Shown here: positions 35,941 to 45,741 of the stretch, piece after piece
Layout of the letters: each line of letters starts with the position of its first letter
Numbering within the stretch: position 1 is the stretch's first letter
DNA from: Lineus longissimus
Taxonomy: Eukaryota > Nemertea > Pilidiophora > Heteronemertea > Lineidae
Reading direction: 5' to 3'
Length of the DNA: 64,000 nucleotides
NCBI RefSeq assembly: GCF_910592395.1
Contig: NC_088322.1
Location: 8,179,431 to 8,243,430 of the forward strand
Program-made: the position numbers and the translations under genes
Notes under the pieces: model-generated
Databases searched by the model: none
Told to the model about the DNA's origin: nothing
What the model saw: the letters and a program-made list of their open reading frames with translations, nothing else

Positions 35941-36837
35941 TGCCGTGGTCACACTGGGGTTTTAACACGAATTGAATTCGAATTAAAACGTTGATACGTA
36001 TTGGGGCGTCACACTCAATTCGGTTCATACCGATCTCAATCCGCTTTAACCAACACGGTTCTTAAACCGAATTGAATGCGAATCAGCTAATCCGAATCAA
36101 CGAAACCGTATTGAGATTTCAAGTGTGACGCGCTTGATACGAATTAAGGTTTTCGATCGCACTGCGCATGCGCCCGGGGCATGGAAAGTGACCTTTGACC
36201 GCGGGAACTAGTGCTCCGAACTAGTTAACTGATGTATTTAAATGATCTCATTAACTCAAATCGTTTTTCGTTATGCCATAGAATAGGGAAAAATCAACTC
36301 CCTTGCACGTGACTTGCATTTCCATTTCCTGGCAAGGTATGTTGCCGCCGGTTCGTTGGTCAAAGGTACACATCAGCAACATCGTCGCGGCGCGGTTTTC
36401 CCCGGTTTTGGCCTCGTTTTCGAGGGCGAGGCCGGGATTCTCCGCATTTAGCGACGGTGGTGTCGACTCGCTGAGGACACCCCTCTTTGACCCGAACTTT
36501 GGCAATAGGCATGGCTGGGAGATGGAAATGGTCAAGCACCTTACGCAATTTTAACTTGTTAATAATGACTGTGTGATACTGTGATATTATATACTTATAT
36601 GTTTTGTACTTGAAATTTTATTCCCTCATATGGGAGGTTAATGAATAATAATAATAATGATAATAATAATAGATGGCGCGTCGTTAGTATGCATTGAGTG
36701 TGGCGCGTTTTAAACCGATTTGAATGCGTATTCGGACCAGTGTGACGCGACCGTTCTGAAACTGGATTAACCAATTCGTATTCCGGAGAGCGCTCTACGG
36801 AATTCGGTTTCAATTCGCATCCAGTGTGAACACACCA
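35941..36837. mobile_element. 897-bp transposon with TAA target duplication (unit C only)
   Basis: Inverted ends tgccgtggtcacactgg (left) and ccagtgtgaacacacca (right) are flanked by TAA at 35938-35940 and 36838-36840. Sub-terminal DNA is full of gaattgaattcgaat-like words in both orientations. Units A and D-E lack it: there cactaa... runs almost directly to ccatggatttttgaaatt. A central GC-richer part (36300-36555) has short overlapping open frames on both strands, none recognised. A 3-bp TAA/TTA target suggests a PIF/Harbinger-type element, by inference. Confidence 0.75.
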
Positions 36838-38040
36838 TAAGATTCCATGGATTTTTGAAATTGACCCTTAGTATTTTCAGGTATTTTAATTGGCGACTGC
36901 AATGGGGAATAGAACTATGATGGGCACATATTTAATTCTTATATAAAAGCCCTACGCATAATTTAAAGCCCCAGCCCATCATTTATTCCAGGCTTTAGCT
37001 AATTGTATGTAAACGATGTAGAAGCTTAATATGAATAGGATAGAAATAGCAAATAATGTTAAGTTCCTCAAAAAAATACTGTTTTGGAGCAACTATAAAT
37101 GTAAACATGCTAAAGTCTGTTAAATTCCTGGAAATGCATCAGCGCCACCACAATCAGCTCATTCTTCCTTTGGCAGAAATCGGTGCTAAAACATTAACAT
37201 AATCATTATAATTTTATTGAGTCACCACTTTACATGAAGTTTAAAAAAGTTTTACAAAGTAACTCATCCGCAGTAGGAAATAACAATGACAGAACAACAT
37301 TCATCCTTTATCTCTGCTTATGGATCACATGCTAATGTTTAACTGGTTTATGCCTGTTTCGCCTATTCCTGTTTCGCCTATTCCCGTTTCGCCTATTCCT
37401 GTTCCGCCTATTCCTGTTTGGCCTATTCCTGTTTGGCCTAATCCTGTTTGGCCTATTCCTGTTTGGCCTACTTCCTGTTTCGCCTACTTCCCGTTTCGCC
37501 TACTTTCCAGTACCCCTACAATAAATCGACTCTCCCACGGGGAACCTTAGGGATGCATGTCCATTTTATGGGGAAAATGTGAGGGGACAATTGGATGATG
37601 CTAACGATGTGATGACAATTTGACTAATCAAATGCCATCAACTTTGTTAACAAACCATGCCATGACTGTTTTGAAAGAGTCACCTTGAAAGCGGGGACAG
37701 TCCTGGACTTATTTTACCATGGGACCATGCTGACACACAGTAAAAACTAATAGATTAAAGGCCATAACTCCAGTTTTTTTTGCCATTTTCTGCTGTAAGT
37801 CGATTTCAAAAAATACAGAAAACCAAATGCAATTAGCTCCATCCATTTTGAAGATATAGCCAATTATGTGATTGACAACTTGATTACCTAATCAGGCTAG
37901 CAACTGGCTTGTTAGAGCCAGGCGGCGGGTTCAGCAGAAGTTGTGATGTAGATCAGGCTATCTGTACATGTCATGCAATCATAAAAGCAGGAGGGCCTTA
38001 ATTAATTATGCACACCTGGAAGTAATGTGTTTCATTCACT

Positions 38041-38403
38041 ATGGTGTATTGTGTGGCTCCGAATTGTGTCAAGGATAGCACAAAGAACAATCGAATGACG
38101 GATGGGACCCATTTTCATGAATTTCTAAAGCCAGTTGAACGAGAGAGGAGGAAGCTGTGGATTCGGAAGTGCAAACGTTTGGAGTGTTGGAAGCCTGGGC
38201 CTTCGGCCAAACTTTGCAGTGATCACTTTATCGATACGGATTATCACATGAAGCCGGATATCTGCATCCAACTGAATATTAAATGCCACTTGTTAAAAAC
38301 AGCTGTTCCATCTGTATTCGATTTGACCAACCCCACTTACATGCGACAGCCTCCAAACGAACGTTCGTTAGCCAAAAAACGTAAACATCAAGAAGTGAGT
38401 TGA
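38041..38403 (+). CDS. THAP zinc-finger exon, copy 1
   Basis: Open from ATG to TGA (120 codons). The start MVYCVAPNCVKDSTKN has the C-x4-C pair, followed by FHEFLKP, the invariant-type Trp in RRKLWIRKC, a second Trp in LECWKPG, and LCSDHF (C-x2-H) at residues 59-64: a C2CH THAP domain, which binds DNA. The AVP motif follows (KTAVPSVFD). The end is basic (AKKRKHQE). A strong donor, caagaa|gtgagt, at 38394 suggests the exon ends after codon 118 and the TGA is intronic, so this would be exon 1 of a longer protein. It lies 282 bp from the left end of the TTAA element. THAP domains are found in P-element-type transposases and host THAP factors; here it appears to be element-encoded. Confidence 0.88.
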   Translation: MVYCVAPNCVKDSTKNNRMTDGTHFHEFLKPVERERRKLWIRKCKRLECWKPGPSAKLCSDHFIDTDYHMKPDICIQLNIKCHLLKTAVPSVFDLTNPTYMRQPPNERSLAKKRKHQEVS

Positions 38404-38566
38404 ACACTATTTCATGATTTATACACTGCTGATGCACACAACACTCATACTACCCAAATGGCCATGTCATCCACTGTACAGTGGCTACACAACCATGTCA
38501 ATTGCATTTAATGCCCGAGGCTGCTGAGGTCGGTTGTCATCACTTTCGTCCGAATGATCACTCTCA

Positions 38567-38683
38567 TTATGATCTAAGTGATATTAATGGCTCGAACATG
38601 TACGGCTCAACGTTTAAATATCCTTCTGTATCGACCAAAACATCCTCAAATTCACTGCTCTCTGAACTATATGCGGAAGCCAT
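38567..38683 (-). pseudogene. Gene head with EPYMFEP motif, copy 1 (frameshifted)
   Basis: Minus-strand ATG at 38683 gives 38 residues: an acidic/serine start (MASAYSSESSEFEDV), then GYLNVEPYMFEPLIS. A one-base insertion (ctaagtg against ctagtg in copy 2) breaks the frame after LIS. The '(E/Q)PY.FEP' segment resembles the N-terminus of invertebrate proteins with a P2X7-type cysteine-rich cytoplasmic domain; that is recognition from memory. It runs toward the THAP exon. Confidence 0.5.
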
Positions 38684-39771
38684 CTTGCTTTGTTCTGACT
38701 AGCCTGATCTACGTCATCAAAAATCCCTAGCGGCCACATGTGGAACTAATTTAAAGTTGTGTGTGGTGGGAAATTCAAATAGTTTAAAATTGAAAATTGA
38801 AATAACTAAATAATGACTTTATTATTAGAATTTTTTTAATGTCTGCGATCTTGTTTTTTTAACCCTCAACATATTTCATGAGTATCAAGCATGTTTTCAA
38901 ACCTAGATATATGGCCTTTAAGTAGAGTAAAGCAGTCGTTTATTTTATAAAAACAGGAATTCATGAGTTTTTGATAAAAATAGATAATACTGTACATTCT
39001 CATAATTATTTGATCAAAATCAGCTGTAAAACCCATGTCATAATATACATGTAGGTACAGCTCATATCAAGTCAAACAAGGTTGAAAATACATATCATGA
39101 TATATGATTTCACGTGCAGCTTATGACGATATCGTCATTCATAAGACCAATTATTGTCGCACCAAAGGGCATAGTACAATGACAAATAGAACAAAACTTA
39201 AAGATTATCATTCGAATTAGTGAATTCTTTAGGACAGTACATATCCACGTACTATCAATATGAACCACATATAAATCTTGCTCTTCGACTACTGGAAACC
39301 TTTAATGCAAAGTTTCAACAGTACCTTTCTCAAATCTAATGAAAGGGTAAAACTTCCTTACTATTTTATTTCTTGCCTTTTAAAATAAGCTAAAACATCA
39401 GCCTATGTAAGCTATGTATAATTTTCCAAAGTTATTCCGAATAATACTGAAATAATTGACATGTCGCTAAATCCATTATTTCAGATTTTATTCTTAATGA
39501 TAGCCTTTAACACTATAGTAAGGGACGGTTCATATTCCTACGTCTGTGGGGAGGTTAGCAATACATTTGAGTAGGCGAAACAGGAATAGGCGAAACAGGA
39601 GTTATGCGAAACAGGAATAGGCGAATAAGGAATTAGGCGAAACAAGAATAGGCGGAACAGGAATACACCGTTTAACTGTGGTTTTGTTCGTTGACGGTGG
39701 ATTGGAACTAATAAAACAGAAGACGATACACGATCTAGTCTTAGAGTAGGTTACTCTAAGATCTAGATGTT

Positions 39772-39851
39772 TGTTAACTAATGCCGATGCCTTAACAAAT
39801 AAGATTAACGAACTCTCTTTGGTAATCAAGACACTGGTGCCAGACATCATA
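39772..39851 (+). pseudogene. LINE endonuclease fragment upstream of copy D
   Basis: Same sequence as 26853-26940 (actaatgccgatgccttaac ... ctggtgccagacatcat), cut off by the next inverted-repeat element. Confidence 0.6.
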
Positions 39852-40095
39852 GGGCCGTTTAGACGACTGAAAAAAGGCCCGATGAGATCCGATCGAATCC
39901 GTAGGGCCTGAGGGCCGTTTAGACGAAAGAAAAAAGGCCCGATGAGATCCGATCGAATCCGAATGCTGTCCGCAAACCGATCGGGTCTCATGTGGTCCCA
40001 TCGGGTCTTCAAGTGATCCACCTCTTTTGCTGGTTCCATCGGGGCTAATCCGGATGCATCCGGATGCATCCAGATCAAATTTGGTCGTCTAAACG
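39852..40095. mobile_element. MITE with GGGCCGTTTAGACGA ends
   Basis: Left agggccgtttagacgac, right gtcgtctaaacg (inverted). The first 55 bp is duplicated inside (second gggccgtttagacgaaag at 39911, followed by the same aaaaaaggcccgatgagatc). Inserted in LINE endonuclease sequence: unit A continues catcatagctgtaaccg at this point. Confidence 0.65.
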
Positions 40096-40496
40096 CGATC
40101 GGGCCTAATGCGGTCTCATCTGGACAAATTTTTTACCTGCAGGCATGCGTATTGGATTTGGAACATCGACAATACTACCTTTCATTATAAACACGTGTAA
40201 CACTATTTTCTTGCTAGAACTTGAAATCTTAAAGCAATTAAATCTCTTTCAAAACAAAGTGAATGCCAATTTCAAGGGTGGGAGTCAGTTCTTTGTTTTA
40301 CCAAAAACAGCCTCCCAGATTTAAAATCGGCATTCACTTCATTTTGAAGGAGTTTTAATTGATTTTGGATTTCAGGTCCAAGTCGAAATGGGTGTTACCT
40401 ATTGCCAACCTTTAAGCAATTCATAGGCCATCGACCCTTTACAGGAAAACCTAACAATATACATAATTTGTCCGTTTTCAGCAGTTCACATTCGAC

Positions 40497-42038
40497 ATGT
40501 GGAATAGGCTTGTTCAGACCATGCTGATTGAAAGACTGTATGGCATAGATAGAATAGCAAGAAATTTCAGCAGACCAGAAAGTGGCATATTTGGAGCCAT
40601 TACCTTGGTAAGGTTGGGACACGGCCGAATGAGAAGACTGATCGTTAAAAATGCACATTATAGGCCGGGTCTGTCCTATCCATGAAGTGGTCTGAATAAC
40701 GTGGTGGTCGGAACACATGGTGGACAGAAGTGAAAAATAATCGTCGCATCTTTAAGTCTTTGCCCTATCCATTAAGTAGTCTGTCTAACATGGTAAATGG
40801 GACGGAGAAATTATCGTCATATCCCCTAAGATAAATACCTTGAATAGAAATCAATGTCCCCTTGACAAAAGGGATATAGATTGGTTAAGGTGCATGGACA
40901 TTTTTAATTTTTTGTTATCTTAACAGCAAAACCACAGTGATTTGACTTTGAGGCAAATAATGCTAATTACAAATAAAAAATCCATAGGTACAATGTACTA
41001 TCATACCCTGTATGGAGGCGTGATAGTATCTCTGGATTTTCTTTCTTGTAATTAGCACCATTTGCCTCAAATCCCTGTGAGCAATACCAACATTCATTTA
41101 CATTTCAGCTTAATAGGTGCCACTTGTTTAGTATGGAAGCATGAAAGTGGATATTTTGACCCTCTTCCCCTTTAAATGGTTATGTACAATGACACCTGAT
41201 GGTCCCACCCTTCAGACACATACTAACTGGTCGGCCCCTTATACCGGGAGATGCCATGGAGGTTAGTTAACAGTTATAATATCAATTATTCACTCATTAC
41301 AGTACCTTCTTAAGAAAACCAACCTGCCTCTTGAAAGAAATGCTGTCAAACATCTTGACGTCCGGCCCAATCATACTGTCCTTGAAATCGGCTTTGGACT
41401 CGGTTACGGAATCCAGCATGTCCTCGATATCATTAAAGGTAACATGGTCTTTACACATTATTTTATCCAAGAGTCTGTATTTTACTGATAAAATTTGCCT
41501 CTGCCATTAATGAGGGAATTCTGATAAGAGGTATTAATTATGATTTTACAAGGACGATCATCATTCATGTTTGGCCAATGGTCTTGTTTTGACAGAAGGA
41601 GACGGTTCTGTTCATGGCCTGGACATCTCAGACGAAATGGTCAGAAGAACGGCGAGACGCTTCCAAAAGGAAATCGAGGACAAAAAGGTCAACATTTGCA
41701 TTGGGGACGTGGCATCCATGCCTTATGAAGACAACACATTTGACAGAGTATTCCATACAAGTTCTTACTTCTACTGGCCAGATATTGATGAAGCAGCCAA
41801 GGAGATCTACAGGGTGATGAGAAAAGACAGCCTCATGGTTACAATAGTGGTGCCTGATAGGCTAAACATGGCAGTGAAAAAAGGAGCGCTGAAATATGGA
41901 GACCCAGATCAAACACGCTATATTGACGCCCTGAGGAACAATAACTTTGTTGATGTTCAAGTACAGGATTTTTATGACGCAGCGGGTGGCCTTTACCCAT
42001 GGCACCAGGCGACTTTTGCCAATGTGAAGAAGAAATGA
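40497..42038 (+). CDS. Class I SAM-dependent methyltransferase, tandem copy D
   Basis: Exons 40497-40607, 41303-41438 and 41596-42038, 230 codons including TGA. Exon 1 has 37 codons (QTMLIERLYG) as in B, E and F. Motif I VLEIGFGLGYG and IGDVASMPYEDNTFDRVF are intact, with Cys to Ser at VAS compared with A and C. Ends FANVKKK with HQAT in place of YQAI. Intron 1 carries the 290-bp insertion; intron 2 is short (157 bp) and lacks the SINE. Almost identical to copy E over exons, introns and flanks. Probably functional; substrate unknown. Confidence 0.9.
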
Positions 42039-42929
42039 AACATTCTTTACTATATCATGTTTAGGCAACGCCAATTTAATACTTTGGATAGCGGGCTGCC
42101 AACGAACCTATCCGCCCAATGTGGGGAAAAAACTTCATACCACCCAAACCAGTGCCAAAAATCACGTGTTGACACTAACACAAATTTTATAGGGAAAAAC
42201 AATTGTCTGGTTCGAATTTCATTTATAGAAAAACTTGAGTTTCATTTACCCCATAACAGCAACAAGTTGGTGCCTGTCATTTTGATTTTGGTCCCTGTCA
42301 TGAACTCCAGTATTTTATTTCGCGGACACTAATTATTATCAGATTCCATGGATTTTTGAAATTGACTCTTGGTTTTTTTAGGTAGAACTATGATGGGCAC
42401 ATATTTAATTCTTATATAAAAGCCCTGCTCATAATTTTAAAGCCCCAGCACATCATTTATTCCAGGCTTTAGCTATTAAATGTATGTAAAAGATGTAGAA
42501 GCTGAATAAAAGTAGGATAGAAATAGCAAATAGTGTTTAGTTCTTCAAATCGAATACTGTTTTGGAGCAACTATAAATGTAAACATGTTCCAGTTTGTCA
42601 AATTTCCTGGAAATGCATCAGCGCCGCCACAACCAACTCATTCTTCCTGTGGCAGAAATTTGTACTAATGCATTAACATAATCATTATTACTTTACTGTC
42701 ACCACTTGTAAAATAATACGCGAGGTTTAAAAAAGTTTTACAAAGTAACTGATCCGCAGTAGGAAATAACAATGACAGAAAAACATTCATCCTTTATCTC
42801 TGCTTGTGGATCACATGCTAATGTTTAACTGTGGTTCTGTTCGGGTGATGGTGGATTGGAATTAATAAAACAAAAGAGTACGATACACGATCTAGACTTA
42901 GAGTAGGTTACTCTAAGATCTAGATGTTT

Positions 42930-43100
42930 GTACACTAATGCCGATGCCTTACAGCTGTAACCGAAATGACATCGAAGAATGTAACAATAAATATTGATGC
43001 AAACGATGTGAATATAGATAGGTGTACTCGGATTAGCAAATTAGATAAAGGCAGGGGTAGAAGGAGTACAATACACGCATTTAGACATCTGCCACAACAA
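42930..43100 (+). pseudogene. LINE endonuclease fragment downstream of copy D
   Basis: Shares acactaatgccgatgcctta and gtaaccgaaatgacatcgaa with units A and E, with an internal deletion. In unit E the frame reads TAVTEMTSKNVTINTNDVNK then DRYTRISKLDKGRG. Confidence 0.5.
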
Positions 43101-43500
43101 CACTGAAGTGCTCTTTATTGATCAAACGATCAGCCATGACTTGGCTGATCAGCTGATCAACATCCTTTATGATTATGATTTAACAAAGGCTTTATTTAAA
43201 GGTCATATATCTAGGTTTTTTGCCATTTTCTGCTGTAAGACGATTTCAAAAGTGTACCTAACACTTTATACAATACAGAAAACCAAATGCAATTAGCTCC
43301 ATCCATTTTGAAGATATAGCCAATTATGTGTTTGACAACTTGATTACCTAATCAGGCTAGCAACTGGCTTGTTAGAGCCAGGCGGCGGGTTCAGCAAAAG
43401 TTGTGATGTAGATCAGGCTATCTGTACATGTCATGCAATCATAAAAGCAGGAGGGCCGTAATTAATTATGCACACCTGGAAGTAATGTGTTTCATTCACT

Positions 43501-43806
43501 ATGGTGTATTGTGTGGCTCCGAATTGTGTCAAGGCTAGCACAAAGAACAATCGAATGACGGATGGGACCCATTTTCATGAATTTCCAAAGCCAGTTGAAC
43601 GAGAGAGGAGGAAGCTGTGGATTCGGAAGTGCAAACGTTTGGAGTGTTGGAAGCCTGGGCCTTCGGCCAAACTTTGCAGTGATCACTTTATCGATACGGA
43701 TTATCACATGAAGCCGGATATCTGCATCCAACTTAATACTAAATGCCACTTGTTAAAAACGGCTGTTCCAACCATGTCAATTGCATTTAATGTCCGAGGC
43801 TGCTGA
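43501..43806 (+). pseudogene. THAP zinc-finger exon, copy 2 (truncated)
   Basis: Identical to copy 1 for nearly all of the THAP domain (CVAPNCVKAST, RRKLWIRKC, LCSDHF, KTAVP), then a deletion of about 180 bp joins AVP directly to downstream DNA, removing the KKRKHQE end and the splice donor. It stays open to TGA at 43806 by chance (TMSIAFNVRGC). Confidence 0.8.
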
Positions 43807-44207
43807 GGTCGGTTGTTATACATAATGTGTAGGCCCTATTGGGGCCTGTGATACCGCATAGTGTCTTCTTGTGTTCCAGCCATAGCAAGGTGACTGCGAC
43901 ACAGGTCAGTGTCATTGACAGCCACTGTCAATGACAGATATTGTCATCTGACATCTAGGCCTATCTAACGTTGCACGGCATTATATCGTCACGTCAAGAT
44001 GATTGTGCATAATACCGTCACTTTTCAATAGTAGTTCAGCGTCATGACATAACTGGCAGACTGGCGATACAACACAGACGAGGTGAAACAATATTGTGCA
44101 ACATTAGTCTGTTCAAAAATCATACATGTTATGCATCTGCAACCATCTATCAATGTCTTCTTTGCTATATCGGCAGGTCTGCCATGCAAATTGATTAACC
44201 ACAAATT

Positions 44208-44360
44208 CTAATCACTTTCGTCCGAATGATCACTCTCATTATGATCTAGTGATATTAATGGCTCGAACATGTACGGCTCAACGTTTAAATATCCTTCTGT
44301 ATCGACCAAAACATCCTCAAATTCACTGCTCTCACTCTCTGAACTGTATGCGGAAGCCAT
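44208..44360 (-). CDS. Gene head with EPYMFEP motif, copy 2 (open, 50 codons)
   Basis: ATG at 44360; residues 1-20 are acidic and serine-rich (AYSSESESSEFEDVLVD), residues 24-35 GYLNVEPYMFEP, then LISLDHNESDHSDESD and TAG. It is too short to stand alone, so it is probably the first coding exon of a gene whose rest has been deleted; a donor is not certain (gaaa|gtgatt is possible). It resembles N-termini of invertebrate proteins carrying a P2X7-type zinc-binding domain, by memory only. It faces the THAP exon from the opposite end of the element. Confidence 0.5.
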   Translation of the reverse strand: MASAYSSESESSEFEDVLVDTEGYLNVEPYMFEPLISLDHNESDHSDESD

Positions 44361-44599
44361 CTTGCTTTGTTCTGACTGGCCTGATCTACGTCATCAAAAA
44401 ATCCCTAGCGGCCACATGTGGAACTAATCTAAAGTTGTGTGTGGTGGGAAATTCAAATAGTTTAAAATTGAAAATTGAAATAACTAAATAATGACTTTAT
44501 TATTAGAATTTTTTTAATGTCTGGGATCTTGTTTTTTTAACCCTCAACATATTTCATGAGTATCAAGCATGTTTTCAAACCTTGATATATGGCCTTTAA

Positions 44600-44840
44600 G
44601 TGTGAAACCTGACCTCATGGGAGCGATGTATGCAAAACAGAGGTAAATTTCTTGATCAATATAAAATACAGATTGAGAGAGTTTTAGCCATTGGATTTCA
44701 GATGTAGTTGCTGTGAGTATCTTCACTCTATGTAGAAGGTCAGTTTTAACAAGTACAAAAACGGTTATAAGCTTGAGTTTTCTTTCTACAATTTGAAAAG
44801 GCTGTATAACCTTCAAGGGCAATGACTTCATGCAAGTCAA
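44600..44840 (-). pseudogene. LINE endonuclease fragment, minus strand, split by the TTAA element
   Basis: Reads TVFVLVKTDLLHRVKILTAT, SEIQWLKLSQSVFYIDQEIY and LCFAYIAPMRSGFTLK, an APE-endonuclease core. The frame stops at the TTAA where the transposon inserted. The uninterrupted paralogue is at about 48475-48690. Confidence 0.75.
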
Positions 44841-45741
44841 ATGTTTAGGCCTATGTATCGGCTGGAAGCCAACAATATATCATTTTAGTTTCCATGACCT
44901 AAATTATTTTTATTATCTAGAACAGATCACCTGGTAATATTGATCCAACCACTCAAGGCTCTGCCGCTTCTTTTATGCCTGTGAGTGCTAGGTGAGTAAC
45001 CTTAACGTACTTTTAACAAATTCCGTATGGTCTTATCTATCCAGTCAAGTACAGTAGAACCTCCCTTGGTCATTAAAAAAACAAAGTCACACCATTCTGC
45101 AGAGACAAGTTCACTTTGAATTTCCTTGTAGGGATATTGGAATTTGGATCAACAAACTGTGTTGGACTGTTTAAGGCCAGTTGGGGTGCTTATGTTGCAT
45201 ACACCTAGTACAGGTAGTAGAGGCCTCTCATAAACCAACACAGTATGTTACCGTAGGACTATGTCACAAAGCAACTGCCAAAAATAGGGATGGGGGGGGG
45301 GGGGGTCTTCAGTTGTTCAATAAAAGGGATTATGTTCTCAAAGAGTAACACAAGACATGAATATGTTTCGTTACCTGATTTACTTCATCCGCATGAACAA
45401 AACTAAAAACTAAGAATACATGTACTTTGTTTGTTGACCATAGGTAACACTATTTTGGCTAGAACTTTAAATCTAAAAGCAATTAGATTTCTTTCAAAAC
45501 AAAGTGAATGCCAATTTCAAGGGTAGGAGTCAGTTCTTTGTTTTACCGAAAATAGCCTCCCAGATTTAAAATCGGCATTCACTTCATTTTGAAGGAGTTT
45601 TAATTGATTTTGGATTTCAGGTCCAAGTCGAAATGGGTGTTACCTATTGCCAACCTTTAAGCAATTCATAGGCCATCGACCCTTTACAGGAAAACCTAAC
45701 AATATACATAATTTGTCCGTTTTCAGCAGTTCACATTCGAC

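Larger units (their letters stand above)
37759..38917. mobile_element. TTAA-flanked THAP-bearing transposon, copy 1
   Basis: Bounded by TTAA at 37755-37758 and 38918-38921, with inverted ends aggccataactccag (left) and aggccatatatctaggttt (right, opposite strand). Carries a plus-strand THAP exon (38041-38394) and a converging minus-strand gene head (38567-38683). A second copy is at 43200-44595. The TTAA target is typical of piggyBac-type elements, but no transposase domain of that family is visible, so this looks like an internally deleted derivative. Confidence 0.85.
37345..39669. mobile_element. 2.3-kb element with 8-bp target duplication and inverted 15-bp arrays at its ends
   Basis: gtttaact occurs at 37337-37344 and 39670-39677. 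In unit A the same point reads gctaatgtttaactgtggtt without interruption. Inverted ends are ggtttatgcctgtttcgcc and, on the other strand at the right, ggtgtattcctgttccgcc. The first 150 bp is an array of cctgtttcgcctatt-like 15-mers (37350-37505); the last 90 bp is the same array inverted (39575-39665). An 8-bp duplication fits hAT or P-element groups. The TTAA element at 37759-38917 is nested inside it. Confidence 0.8.
43200..44595. mobile_element. TTAA-flanked THAP-bearing transposon, copy 2, with paralogous empty site
   Basis: TTAA at 43196-43199 and 44596-44599 flank inverted ends aggtcatatatctaggttt and, from the right, aggccatatatcaaggttt. The duplicated unit downstream of copy E lacks the element: there ggctttatttaagtgtgaaa (48464-48483) matches ggctttatttaa plus ttaagtgtgaaa here, so insertion duplicated exactly TTAA. 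It carries a truncated THAP exon and an unbroken minus-strand gene head. Confidence 0.92.

Noticed and set aside
37320-37550. Frame with repeated PVSPIPVSPIPV
   Set aside because: Translation of the cctgtttcgcctatt array at the end of the 2.3-kb element.
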